Origin: Syntrophaceae bacterium UBA5619
GTDB lineage: Bacteria > Desulfobacterota > Syntrophia > Syntrophales > UBA5619
Direction: 5' to 3'
DNA length: 12,694 nt
NCBI GenBank assembly: GCA_002424545.1
Contig: DIKL01000063.1
Location: 1-12,694 of the forward strand
Shown: in pieces, positions 1 through 7,339 of the stretch
Layout of the letters: each line of letters begins with the position of its first letter
Numbering within the stretch: the stretch's first letter is position 1
Notes under the pieces: model-generated
Database searches by the model: none
The model's input: only the letters and a program-made list of their open reading frames with translations
Told to the model about the DNA's origin: nothing
Program-made: the position numbers and the translations under genes

Positions 1-322
1 CAAGGAGTTTCGGCAAACTTTGGAAAACATGAGGTCGTCATGGCATTCTTAAGCGGATAACCGACCCAAGAACGAACAAAATGAGTCCCAATAGTACGAA
101 AACCCGTCCATCCAAAAGTTGGTGGTGGATTATGGTCTCTTCTCGAATTTGCCAAACGGATCAAAAATGTGTATGATCGCCCCATCCTGATGCCCGCCTT
201 TGTTTTTTGACCACTGCTCTTGACGGTTTGGTCGCCGTGCGGCCTGAAATCGCCCCGCCCCTCATCCCTGTTTTCCGAGGCGGCCGGGGCCGTCTTCACA
301 CATATAAAGGAGGGAATGTCCC
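1..322. other. 5' non-coding region, no gene seen
   Basis: I see no convincing gene in this stretch of about 320 bases. The first half is less GC-rich than the coding DNA downstream. It contains a candidate sigma-70 promoter at 149-177. A tight GC-rich inverted repeat lies at 278-295 (arms AGGCGGCC / GGCCGTCT, 7 of 8 pairing, only 2 bases between arms), with no T-run after it. The strong ribosome-binding site AAGGAGGG of the next gene is at 307-314. Frame 1 is open from base 1 to a TAA at 58-60 and could be the tail of a gene lying outside the window, but about 19 codons are too few to judge. Confidence 0.6.
149..177 (+). promoter_or_regulatory. Candidate sigma-70 promoter of the acyl-CoA operon
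   Basis: TTGCCA at 149-154 (5 of 6 to the -35 consensus) is followed after exactly 17 bases by TATGAT at 172-177 (5 of 6 to the -10 consensus). Transcription would start near 184, giving a leader of about 140 nt before the first gene. The match is by eye, and chance matches of this quality do occur in AT-richer spacers. Confidence 0.4.
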
Positions 323-2038
323 ATGCATGAGAAAAAGCCCTGGTTGAAGTTTTACGGCGATATTCCGGAGCACATCGACTATCCGCGGGTAACCATGTAC
401 GAGGCGCTGATGCAGACGGTTTCCAAGAACCCGGCCGCCGTCGCCTATGATTTCTTTGGCCACACCGCCACCTACCAGAAATTCGGCGCGGAGATCGACC
501 ATTGCGCGGATGCTCTGTCCGCCCTCGGTCTGAAGAAGGGAGACCGGATCACGATCTCGATGCCCACCTGTCCGCAGGGGATCATCTGCTTCTACGCCGC
601 CAACAAGCTGGGCGCGGTGGCCAGCATGATCCACCCGCTGTCGCCCGCCAAGGAGATCGAATTTTATTTGAATACCGCGAAAAGCCGCTTTGCGCTGACC
701 CTCGATGCCTTTTACGGAAAGTTCAAGGAAGTCGAAGGAAAGACGGAGCTCAAGACGTTGATTCTCTGCCGGATTCCCGATTATTTGCCCCTCGTCAAGA
801 GGATCGGCTTCAACCTGACCAAAGGGCGCAAGATCCCGCCGGTTCCCGAGGACAGGCTGGTCGTCTGGTGGAGGGACCTCATGCGGGAGAGCTACCCCGC
901 CGCACTGAAATCGGACATGGGCACGGACGAGATGGCAGTGATCCTGTTCAGCGGCGGGACGACCGGTGTGCCGAAGGGAATCATGCTTTCCAACTTCAAC
1001 TTCATCAGCGAGGGGATGCAGGTCTCCGTCTGGGGCAGCCTGGGAGGAGGGGACGCCATCCTTGCGATCCTGCCGATCTTCCACGGTTTTGGCCTCGGGG
1101 TCTGCATCAACGCCGCCTTCATGGGCGGGGGGAAGAGCATCCTCGTGCCGCAGTTCACGCCGGAGATCGTTGCCGACCTGATCAGGAAGAAACGCCCCAA
1201 TTTCGTCGTCGGCGTGCCGACGCTCTTCGATGCGTTGAGCGGCAACCCCGTCTTTCAGAAGGCCGACCTGAGCTGCCTCCGGGCTACCTTCAGCGGCGCC
1301 GACACCCTTCCCCGGCCGGTCAAGGAGCGGTTCGAGGCGATTGTGAAGGAGCGGGGCGGGAACGTTCAGCTCCTGGAGGGTTACGGCCTCACGGAAGCCG
1401 TGACGGCGATCATGGCGACGCCGCTCAACCAATACCGCGAAGGGAGCGTCGGGATTCCGTTCCCCGACATGCTGGCCAAGATCGTGCGGACGGGGACGAC
1501 GGAAGAGGTCCCCGTGGGCGAGGAGGGAGAGATCTGCCTGAACGGCCCCGCGGTGATGCTCGGCTACCTTGACCAGCCGGAGGAGACGGCCAATACGCTC
1601 CGGACGCACGAAGACGGCAAGATCTGGCTCCACACCGGCGACATCGGCACGATGGACGCCGACGGCTTCTTCTACTTCAAGCTCCGCCAGAAGCGGATGA
1701 TCAAGTCGTCGGGGATGAACGTCTATCCCGCCCAGGTGGAGGATATCCTCTACAAGCATCCCGATGTGCTGAAGGCCTGTGTCATCGGTGTTCCCGATGA
1801 AAAGCAGGTCCAGCGCGTCAAGGGATTCGTCGTGCTGAAGGAGTCCGGTAAGGCCGGTCCGGAGATGGAAAAGACGCTGATCGCCCATTGCCAGGAGCAC
1901 CTGATCCGCTGGAGCTGTCCCCGGGAGATCGAATTCCGGAACGACCTCCCCTGTACGCTGGTCGGCAAGATCGCCTTCAACACCCTCGAACAGCAGGAGG
2001 TCGCGAAGCTGAAGGCCGAAGGGAAATACTGCGGCTGA
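323..2038 (+). CDS. AMP-dependent acyl-CoA synthetase / ligase
   Basis: A 571-residue cytoplasmic enzyme of the adenylate-forming (ANL) superfamily that activates a carboxylic acid to its CoA thioester with ATP through an acyl-AMP intermediate. Visible motifs in order: P-loop LFSGGTTGVPKG at residues 208-219; EGYGLTE at 352-358; LHTGD at 437-441; hinge and A8 region RQKRMIKSSGMNVYP at 455-469; and the C-terminal catalytic lysine K549 in TLVGKI. The aspartate that usually precedes the hinge Arg is Leu454 here. The length is normal for medium/long-chain FadD-like ligases. The start at 323 is fixed by AAGGAGGG at 307-314. The substrate cannot be read from the sequence. The two dehydratase-type subunits downstream make a branched, aromatic or 2-hydroxy acid as plausible as a fatty acid. 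It is the first gene of the left-hand cluster. Confidence 0.93.
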   Translation: MHEKKPWLKFYGDIPEHIDYPRVTMYEALMQTVSKNPAAVAYDFFGHTATYQKFGAEIDHCADALSALGLKKGDRITISMPTCPQGIICFYAANKLGAVASMIHPLSPAKEIEFYLNTAKSRFALTLDAFYGKFKEVEGKTELKTLILCRIPDYLPLVKRIGFNLTKGRKIPPVPEDRLVVWWRDLMRESYPAALKSDMGTDEMAVILFSGGTTGVPKGIMLSNFNFISEGMQVSVWGSLGGGDAILAILPIFHGFGLGVCINAAFMGGGKSILVPQFTPEIVADLIRKKRPNFVVGVPTLFDALSGNPVFQKADLSCLRATFSGADTLPRPVKERFEAIVKERGGNVQLLEGYGLTEAVTAIMATPLNQYREGSVGIPFPDMLAKIVRTGTTEEVPVGEEGEICLNGPAVMLGYLDQPEETANTLRTHEDGKIWLHTGDIGTMDADGFFYFKLRQKRMIKSSGMNVYPAQVEDILYKHPDVLKACVIGVPDEKQVQRVKGFVVLKESGKAGPEMEKTLIAHCQEHLIRWSCPREIEFRNDLPCTLVGKIAFNTLEQQEVAKLKAEGKYCG

Positions 2039-2040
2039 TT

Positions 2041-2140
2041 ACCGGGACATTTGGGGACATGATACTCAATAATGGATTGACCAGCCGGGAATCCGTATTA
2101 TGTCCCCCGATTAGATTATTCCGCTGCGGATTGGTAACGA
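2041..2140. repeat. Palindromic REP-like element A
   Basis: The gap after the ligase gene holds an inverted repeat. GGGGACATGATAC (2053-2065) pairs with GTATTATGTCCCC (2095-2107), 12 Watson-Crick pairs plus one G.T. The loop is 29 bases and contains a second pair of arms, GGATT (2074-2078) and AATCC (2090-2094). A short direct repeat of GGGACAT starts the element at 2044, and a small hairpin TCCGC-T-GCGGA follows at 2120-2130. It shares the words GGGGACA, CCCGATTA, TTATTCCG and GGTAAC with the element at 3331-3408, which suggests a dispersed repeat family. There is no T-run, so it does not look like a terminator. Confidence 0.6.
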
Positions 2141-2181
2141 GAGAGAAGCAGACAAGAACCGGATGGCCTGAATTTCTATAT

Positions 2182-2187
2182 AAGGAG
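2182..2187 (+). promoter_or_regulatory. Ribosome-binding site deciding the start at 2197
   Basis: AAGGAG lies 9 bases before the ATG at 2197. The reading frame is open upstream to 1888, but that part overlaps the ligase gene and the repeat element and has no family resemblance. This Shine-Dalgarno therefore sets the true start. Confidence 0.8.
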
Positions 2188-2196
2188 ACCAAATTG

Positions 2197-3321
2197 ATGA
2201 AGCAGATCGACGAATGCCATCAAATTTTAAAAGATCCATACGGATACGTGAAAAGATTCAAGGCGGAAAGCGGCCGAAAGATCGTCGGGACCTTCTGCTC
2301 CTATGCGCCGGAGGAGATCATCCTGGCCGCCGGGGCGCACCCCTTCCGGCTCTTCGGTTCGGGAGAGAAGATCCGGCTGGCTGAGGCCCACTTGCAGTCC
2401 TACTGTTGCTCGCTGGTCCGGGGCGCCCTGGAAGACGCGCTCGCGGGCAGCGTCGACTTCCTCGACGGCGTCGTCTTCCCCCACACCTGCGACTCGATTC
2501 AGCGCCTCTCCGACATCTGGCGGCTCAACGTCCCCGCCTGTTTTCATCTCGACGTGGTTCTGCCGGTGAAGCTCGAGACGGAGGGCGCCCGGCAATACAT
2601 GGTCGACGTGCTGAAACGGTTTCGCCGGGAGTTGGGGGAAAAGTTGGGCGGGTCGATCTCCGATGATGACCTTCGGGAAGCGATCCGGATCATGAACCGG
2701 ATCCGCGCCGCGCTGACTCGGATTTACGATCTGAAGGGCGAGCGGCCGGAGATCCTCAAGGGGAGCGATCTCTACGCCCTTGTGCGGGCCGCGATGATCA
2801 TGGACAGGACGCGGGCGGCGTTCCTTCTGGAGGAGGTCGCCGCGGAGATGGAGATAAGGAGCAATTCGGAGGTTGCGGCGTGGCCGAAGAAGCGGATCGT
2901 CCTTTCCGGCGGCGTTTGCAATCATCCCGATATCTTCACGATCATCGAGGAGGCCGGCGGCGCGGTCGTCGGCGACGACCTCTGCACCGGTTCCCGCTAC
3001 TTGAGCGGCCTCATCGATGAGAAAGCCGATCCCGCGGAGGCCATCGCCGAACGCTACCGGCAGCGAGTCGTCTGCCCGGCGAAGCATCGGGGATTGTCCG
3101 ATTGGGCGGACCATCTCGTCCGTCTGGTCCGGGAGAAGCGGGCGCAGGGGGTGATCTTCTTCCTGCTGAAATTCTGCGATCCCCACGCCTTCGACTATCC
3201 CTATCTCAAGGAGGCGCTGGATCGGATGCGGATCCCGAGTTTGCTCATGGAGGTCGAAGACCGGCTTCCGGCCGAAGGCCAGCTTCGGACGCGCTTCGAA
3301 ACCTTTGTGGAGATGATCTGA
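2197..3321 (+). CDS. 2-hydroxyacyl-CoA dehydratase / benzoyl-CoA reductase family subunit (BcrC/HgdB-like)
   Basis: A 374-residue protein of the 2-hydroxyglutaryl-CoA dehydratase D-component family (known as HgdA/B, FldB/C, BcrB/C). These are [4Fe-4S] proteins that use a high-energy electron from an ATPase activator to dehydrate 2-hydroxyacyl-CoA or reduce benzoyl-CoA. Family hallmarks seen: GTFCSYAPEE with C34 near the N-terminus, FPHTCDS with C98, and LKFCDPHAFDYP with C327; these three cysteines are the likely cluster ligands. Further cysteines are C70, C71, C115, C241, C263 and C293. The short length and the CDPHxFDYP motif resemble BcrC/BadD-type small subunits. It is cytoplasmic, with no signal peptide. 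It sits between the acyl-CoA ligase and a second, longer family member, as expected for a heterodimer. No activator ATPase is in the window. The substrate is unknown. Confidence 0.9.
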   Translation: MKQIDECHQILKDPYGYVKRFKAESGRKIVGTFCSYAPEEIILAAGAHPFRLFGSGEKIRLAEAHLQSYCCSLVRGALEDALAGSVDFLDGVVFPHTCDSIQRLSDIWRLNVPACFHLDVVLPVKLETEGARQYMVDVLKRFRRELGEKLGGSISDDDLREAIRIMNRIRAALTRIYDLKGERPEILKGSDLYALVRAAMIMDRTRAAFLLEEVAAEMEIRSNSEVAAWPKKRIVLSGGVCNHPDIFTIIEEAGGAVVGDDLCTGSRYLSGLIDEKADPAEAIAERYRQRVVCPAKHRGLSDWADHLVRLVREKRAQGVIFFLLKFCDPHAFDYPYLKEALDRMRIPSLLMEVEDRLPAEGQLRTRFETFVEMI

Positions 3322-3330
3322 ATCAATAGA

Positions 3331-3408
3331 AAAAGTAGGGACAGCTCCCGATTATTTCCGGAATAATCGGGAGCTGTCCCCAGTTACCTACCCCTGTTAC
3401 CGGTACAG
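3331..3408. repeat. Palindromic REP-like element B with a perfect 19-bp stem
   Basis: Between the two dehydratase genes, 3338-3356 (GGGACAGCTCCCGATTATT) is an exact reverse complement of 3362-3380, with a 5-base loop TCCGG. A smaller imperfect palindrome follows at 3394-3408 (CTG-T-TACC/GGTA-CAG), and GTTACC occurs twice, seven bases apart. Read on the minus strand, the element contains CCCGATTATTCCG. Element A contains the same word with GATTA duplicated. On the plus strand no T-run follows; on the minus strand TACTTTTT follows. The general look (GGGGACAG...) resembles REP elements mobilised by RAYT (Y1-type) transposases. That is recollection, not a search result, and no transposase is in the window. 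Confidence 0.7.
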
Positions 3409-3424
3409 TGATCAGGAGAAGACA

Positions 3425-4663
3425 ATGGCGGAGAAAGACGAGGCGAAGGAAAAGCGGAAGATCAAGGCGGTCAAAACGATGAAGGAGATCATGACGGCCT
3501 ACTACATCGACGCAAAGACCGCGGAGCAGACCGGAAAGAAGGTCGCATGGATCACAAGCGGCGGGCCGGTGGAGCCGCTGATTGCGATGGATGTGATCCC
3601 CGTCTATCCGGAAAACCACGGCGCGATGATCGGGGCAAGCAAAATGGGGGTGGACCTCTGCGAGAAGGCGGAGGCGATGGGTTATTCGAGCGACCTGTGC
3701 TCGTACGCCCGTTCGGACATCTCCTGCGCGACGGTGAACGGCGGGCCGATCGGCGGCCTCCCGAAGCCCGACATGCTTGTCTGCTGCAACAATATCTGCG
3801 GCACGGTCCTCAAATGGTATGAGGTGCAGGCGAGATTTTTCAAGGTTCCGCTCTTCATCCTTGATACCCCTTTTTGCCACACGGAATTTTCCGCGGAGGC
3901 GAAACGGTATGTCCAGGGGCAAATCGACGAGTACATCACCTTTCTGGAGCAGGCCTGCGGGAAAAAACTCGATCAGGATCGGATCCAAGAGGTCGGGCGG
4001 CTTTCCGTCGAGGGACAACGTCTCTGGCAGGCGGTTCTCGACACGGCGATCAACCGGCCGGCGCCGCTTTCCGCCTTCGACGCCTTTTTCCACCTGGCGC
4101 TGATCGTGACGCTGCGCGGGACGCAGCAGGCCGTGGACTATTACAAGTTGCTGCTGGCCGAGATGCGGGAGCGTGTGGCTTCCGGCATCGGCGCCGTTCC
4201 GAACGAAAGATACCGTCTCCTCTGGGACAACCTCCCGGTATGGTTCCGGACGAAGTGGCTTTCGGAGAAGTTCGCCGCCCAGGACGCCTGTCTTGTCGCC
4301 GACACCTATACCTCCGCCTGGTGCGGTTCCCTCAAGTACATCGATGAGAACAATTTCCTGGAGACGATGGCCGAGTGCTACACCCGGATCTACCTCAACA
4401 TCGGCGTCGACGAGATGGCCCGGCAGGTGATGGAGATGGTCGACAAGTACGGGGCGGACGGACTCGTCATGCACTCCAACCGGAGCTGCAAACCCTACTC
4501 GCTCGGCCAGTACGACATCCAGCGAATCGTTCGGGAGAAGAAAGGGATCCCGACGCTGATGATCGAGGCGGACATGGTCGACGAGCGGAGCTTCTCCGAG
4601 GGACAGATCGAAACGCGGATCGAGGCGTTCATCGAGGTGCTCAAGGAGAAGAATAAACGATGA
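3425..4663 (+). CDS. 2-hydroxyacyl-CoA dehydratase / benzoyl-CoA reductase family subunit (BcrB/HgdA-like)
   Basis: A 412-residue second member of the same iron-sulfur family, presumably the partner of the preceding protein. Typical motifs: SSDLCSYARSDISC (C92, C101), LVCCNNICG (C120, C121, C125), and HSNRSCKPYSLGQYDI near the C-terminus (C355). The HSNRSCKP box is characteristic of the larger BcrB/BadE- and FldB-type subunits. The N-terminal 25 residues are lysine/glutamate-rich. The start at 3425 has AGGAGA at 3414-3419. The gap to the first subunit is about 100 bases and is filled by the palindromic element, so the two subunits are not translationally coupled. The following peptidase gene overlaps its stop (ATGA at 4660-4663). 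Known family chemistry is anaerobic and oxygen-sensitive. Whether this pair dehydrates a 2-hydroxyacyl-CoA or reduces an aromatic acyl-CoA cannot be told from sequence alone. Confidence 0.9.
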   Translation: MAEKDEAKEKRKIKAVKTMKEIMTAYYIDAKTAEQTGKKVAWITSGGPVEPLIAMDVIPVYPENHGAMIGASKMGVDLCEKAEAMGYSSDLCSYARSDISCATVNGGPIGGLPKPDMLVCCNNICGTVLKWYEVQARFFKVPLFILDTPFCHTEFSAEAKRYVQGQIDEYITFLEQACGKKLDQDRIQEVGRLSVEGQRLWQAVLDTAINRPAPLSAFDAFFHLALIVTLRGTQQAVDYYKLLLAEMRERVASGIGAVPNERYRLLWDNLPVWFRTKWLSEKFAAQDACLVADTYTSAWCGSLKYIDENNFLETMAECYTRIYLNIGVDEMARQVMEMVDKYGADGLVMHSNRSCKPYSLGQYDIQRIVREKKGIPTLMIEADMVDERSFSEGQIETRIEAFIEVLKEKNKR

Positions 4664-5802
4664 AGATCGATGTTGCGGAGGAATTCATCGCGCTGGCCTC
4701 CCTGAACAGCCCTTCCCGCCGGGAAGGACCGGTTGCCGAATATTTGGTCGACAGGCTCCGCGGTTTGGGGGTGGAGACGGTTGTCGATGACTCGGCTTCC
4801 CGCTCGGGGAGCGACACGGGCAACGTGATCGCCCGGCTGCCGGGAAACGCCGCCGGTCCCACCGTCCTGCTCTGCGCCCACATGGATACGGTCGGCCCTA
4901 CGGAGGGGATGGTCCCGGTTGTCCGGGACGGCGTGGTCTACAGCAACGGCGAAACCGTCCTCGGGGCGGACGACAAGGCCGGGATGGCCATCATCCTCGG
5001 TGTTCTTGCCGGGCAGAAAGACGGCGTTCTTCCCCATGGACCGATCGTAGCCGTCTTTACCGTCCAGGAGGAGGTGGGGCTCTTCGGAGCCCATTATCTG
5101 CCCGCGGATCTCCGGGCGGACTTCGGCTATGTCCTCGACGGCGACGGCCCGGTGGGCAATATCGTTCATCGGGCCCCCTCGAAGGTGGACCTCGATTTCG
5201 TGATCGAAGGCCGGGCCGCCCACGCCGGAATCTGTCCGGAGAAGGGGGTCAATGCGATCGTTGCCGCGGCCGCGGCTATTGCGCGCCTCCGTTGGGGACG
5301 CCTCGATCGGGAAACGACGTCGAACGTGGGCCTCATCCATGGCGGCAAGGCACGGAACATCGTCCCGGACCGGGCGGAGGTGGTCGTCGAGGTCCGGAGC
5401 ATCGACAGGGAGAAGCTGGAGAACGAGATCCGGGATACGGTGGGCGCCTTTGAGGAGGCGGCCGCAACCGCCGGCGCCGACGTGACCGTTCGGCGTGAGA
5501 TTTCCTTCGAGGCTTTCACGGTTGCCGAATCTCATCCGGTGATCGCGAATGCCTTCCGCGCCGCCCGAGCGCTCGGCATCGAATCCCGGCTCTGGACGAC
5601 GGGAGCGGGCATGGATGCCAATATCTTCAACCTCCGGGGGGTGCCCTGCGTGGGGCTGGGGATCGGCATCGAGGATTCCCATTCGCCGAAGGAACATATT
5701 TCCGTTTCGCAGATGGAGATGGGCGTGCGGTTTATCGAGGCCCTGCTTGCGGAGGCGGTTTGCCGGCAGCCATCGCCGGTGGAAGCGAACCCTCCGGGAT
5801 GA
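4660..5802 (+). CDS. M20-family metallopeptidase, PepT-like
   Basis: A 380-residue two-zinc aminopeptidase or amidohydrolase of clan MH, family M20. All expected active-site residues are visible: H74 and D76 in CAHMDTV, bridging D104 in GADDKAG, catalytic base E137 and ligand E138 in VQEEVGLFGA, D160 in LDGDG, and H346 in KEHIS. A dimerisation (lid) domain lies at about 170-285, with H188 in AAHAG. There is no signal peptide, so it is cytoplasmic. The closest family feel is PepT/tripeptidase-like, but M20 enzymes also include carboxypeptidases, deacylases and dipeptidases, so the substrate is open. The ATG overlaps the previous stop as ATGA, with AAGGAG at 4643-4648. This indicates translational coupling to the dehydratase subunit and possibly a joint pathway. 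The last 15 residues are a non-conserved tail. Confidence 0.9.
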   Translation: MKIDVAEEFIALASLNSPSRREGPVAEYLVDRLRGLGVETVVDDSASRSGSDTGNVIARLPGNAAGPTVLLCAHMDTVGPTEGMVPVVRDGVVYSNGETVLGADDKAGMAIILGVLAGQKDGVLPHGPIVAVFTVQEEVGLFGAHYLPADLRADFGYVLDGDGPVGNIVHRAPSKVDLDFVIEGRAAHAGICPEKGVNAIVAAAAAIARLRWGRLDRETTSNVGLIHGGKARNIVPDRAEVVVEVRSIDREKLENEIRDTVGAFEEAAATAGADVTVRREISFEAFTVAESHPVIANAFRAARALGIESRLWTTGAGMDANIFNLRGVPCVGLGIGIEDSHSPKEHISVSQMEMGVRFIEALLAEAVCRQPSPVEANPPG

Positions 5803-5862
5803 AATGGTCGGCGTCCGTCTTGCTGCCGCAATCGGGCAACGATGCCGGGCGGAAACAAAAAA

Positions 5863-5895
5863 TGCGCCGGACGGGTAAGACTCGCCGGAGGCGCA
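5863..5895 (-). terminator. Hairpin with T-run on the minus strand
   Basis: In the 121-base gap before the phosphatase gene, TGCGCC (5863-5868) pairs with GGCGCA (5890-5895), and an inner CGGGT/ACTCG stem can extend it. On the minus strand the stem is followed by TTTTTTG (rc of 5856-5862), which has the look of a Rho-independent terminator. No minus-strand gene precedes it, and on the plus strand there is no T-run. It could instead be a structured leader element of the 5924 operon. No riboswitch class was recognised. Confidence 0.3.
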
Positions 5896-5923
5896 GCACA
5901 GAGCTACTGCAAAAGGAACGCGT

Positions 5924-7339
5924 ATGGAACACAAGATCATCGATCTGATCATCGCCCTGATCCGGAACCTGTCCGTTTTCATGATTCTCGCCTATCTGCT
6001 GACGAGGATCCCGCTCTTCGGTGATGTTCTGAACCGTAGATTTTCCCTGAAAAATCGTATTTTTTTGACCTTGATCTTCGGTATCTTCTCCGTCTATGGG
6101 ACGATCACCGGCATTGAGATTTTTGGCGGCATGGCCAATTTCCGGGACCTCGGACCCGCCATTGCCGGTCTCTTGGCGGGCCCTCTCGTCGGGTCGGTCG
6201 CCGGCCTGATCGGCGGGATTTACCGCTACCCCCTGGGGGGGATCACGGCCCTTCCCTGTGCGCTGGCTCCGATCCTGGCCGGTTTTCTCGGCGGGCTTCT
6301 CTTTCTGTTGAAAAGGGGCAAAGAGATCCGGATCTGGGAAGCGGTGTTGCTGATGGCCGTGATGGAGATCGCCCACATCGGGATAGCCCTGGCCATATCC
6401 GGCACCGGGGAAGAGGTCGTATCCCTGGTCAGCGCGGCTCTGATCCCGATGATCGTGGCCAACGGCGTCGGGATCGCCGTCTTCATCTTCATGCTCGACA
6501 ATCTTGCCCAGGAGCGACGGACCGAGGCCGCCAAACAGCGGATCGACAGCGAACTGAACATCGCCCGGGAAATCCAGATGACCATGGTTCCCAAACCGGC
6601 GCCGTCCCAGGGGGGGCATTCGGGAGGGGAGATTCACGCGGTGATGAAACCGGCGAAGGAGGTGGGCGGCGACCTGTACAATTTCTTTCCGATCGATGCG
6701 GATCACCTCTGTATCGTCATCGGGGATGTGGCCGGCAAAGGGGTGCCGGCGTCCATGTACATGGCCATCACCCAAAAGCTGATCAGGGCCGAGGCGCGCA
6801 AAGGGGCGATCGACCCCGCCCGTCTCCTGGCCCGCCTGAACAACGAACTTTGCGACGGCAACGACACGATGACCTTCGTGACGCTTTTTGCGGGCTTCTT
6901 TGACCGGCGAACCAGGGAGCTTGTCTTCAGCAACGCCGGGCACAATCCGCCCTATCTGGTCCGACCGACGGGGGCGACGATGCTTGACGTTCCGCCCGCC
7001 ATGGCCGTCGGCGTCCAGGAGAACATCCCTTACGGGAACCGATCGGTTCAGCTTCAGCCGGGCGAAACCCTTTTCCTGTACACCGACGGGATTACGGAGG
7101 CGATGGATAAGGCGGAAAAACTCTATTCGGACGACCGGCTGCAGACAACCCTGAGCCGGTTCCACCATCTGCAACCGGAGGCGTTGTGCCGGGAAATCCT
7201 TGCCGATATTGCCCGATTCGTCGGCACAAACGAGCAGAGCGACGATATCACGATGCTGGCGTTGCGATGCACGGGAGGGGAGATGCCGGACGCTGGGGCG
7301 AAGACTGTGAATCTTTTTTCCGAGAAGGAGAGGGCTTGA
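5924..7339 (+). CDS. Membrane-anchored SpoIIE/RsbU-type PP2C serine phosphatase with 5TM LytS-like sensor
   Basis: A 471-residue inner-membrane protein. Residues 5-195 form about five to six hydrophobic segments rich in Gly, with NFRDLGPAIAGLLAGP at 72-87 typical of the 5TM-5TMR_LYT (LytS/YehU) sensor domain. A short helix with ELNIAREIQMTMVP (210-223) is the usual linker to RsbU-type phosphatases. The SpoIIE PP2C domain covers about 235-450, with metal-binding acidic residues at D250 (EVGGDLY), D268 (GDVAGKG), D388 (YTDGITEA) and D440/D441 (QSDDITML), plus the NAGHNPPYLV box. All look intact, so an active phosphatase is expected. Its expected substrate is the phosphorylated STAS protein encoded immediately downstream, whose ATG overlaps this gene's TGA. 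The start has AAGGA at 5913-5917. The ligand of the membrane sensor is unknown. Confidence 0.93.
   Translation: MEHKIIDLIIALIRNLSVFMILAYLLTRIPLFGDVLNRRFSLKNRIFLTLIFGIFSVYGTITGIEIFGGMANFRDLGPAIAGLLAGPLVGSVAGLIGGIYRYPLGGITALPCALAPILAGFLGGLLFLLKRGKEIRIWEAVLLMAVMEIAHIGIALAISGTGEEVVSLVSAALIPMIVANGVGIAVFIFMLDNLAQERRTEAAKQRIDSELNIAREIQMTMVPKPAPSQGGHSGGEIHAVMKPAKEVGGDLYNFFPIDADHLCIVIGDVAGKGVPASMYMAITQKLIRAEARKGAIDPARLLARLNNELCDGNDTMTFVTLFAGFFDRRTRELVFSNAGHNPPYLVRPTGATMLDVPPAMAVGVQENIPYGNRSVQLQPGETLFLYTDGITEAMDKAEKLYSDDRLQTTLSRFHHLQPEALCREILADIARFVGTNEQSDDITMLALRCTGGEMPDAGAKTVNLFSEKERA

Noticed and set aside
1..60. Possible tail of an upstream gene
   Set aside because: Frame 1 is open to TAA at 58-60, but frame 2 is also open to 50-52 and neither short peptide is recognisable.
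296..1900. 534-codon open frame on the minus strand
   Set aside because: It lies fully opposite the acyl-CoA ligase gene, which has all family motifs. The minus translation is Arg/His/Asp-rich with no recognisable domain, as expected from the high-GC codon pattern.
1888..2196. Upstream extension of the first dehydratase subunit
   Set aside because: It would overlap the ligase gene by 151 bases and cross the palindromic element. The ATG at 2197 has a strong AAGGAG and begins the family-like sequence.
3323..4474. 383-codon open frame on the minus strand
   Set aside because: Opposite the second dehydratase subunit; its composition is typical of a shadow frame and it starts inside that gene.
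5803..5923. Riboswitch in the phosphatase leader
   Set aside because: The hairpin and CCGGACG-like word recall guanidine-type motifs superficially, but I could not match a full consensus and the gene content does not support it.
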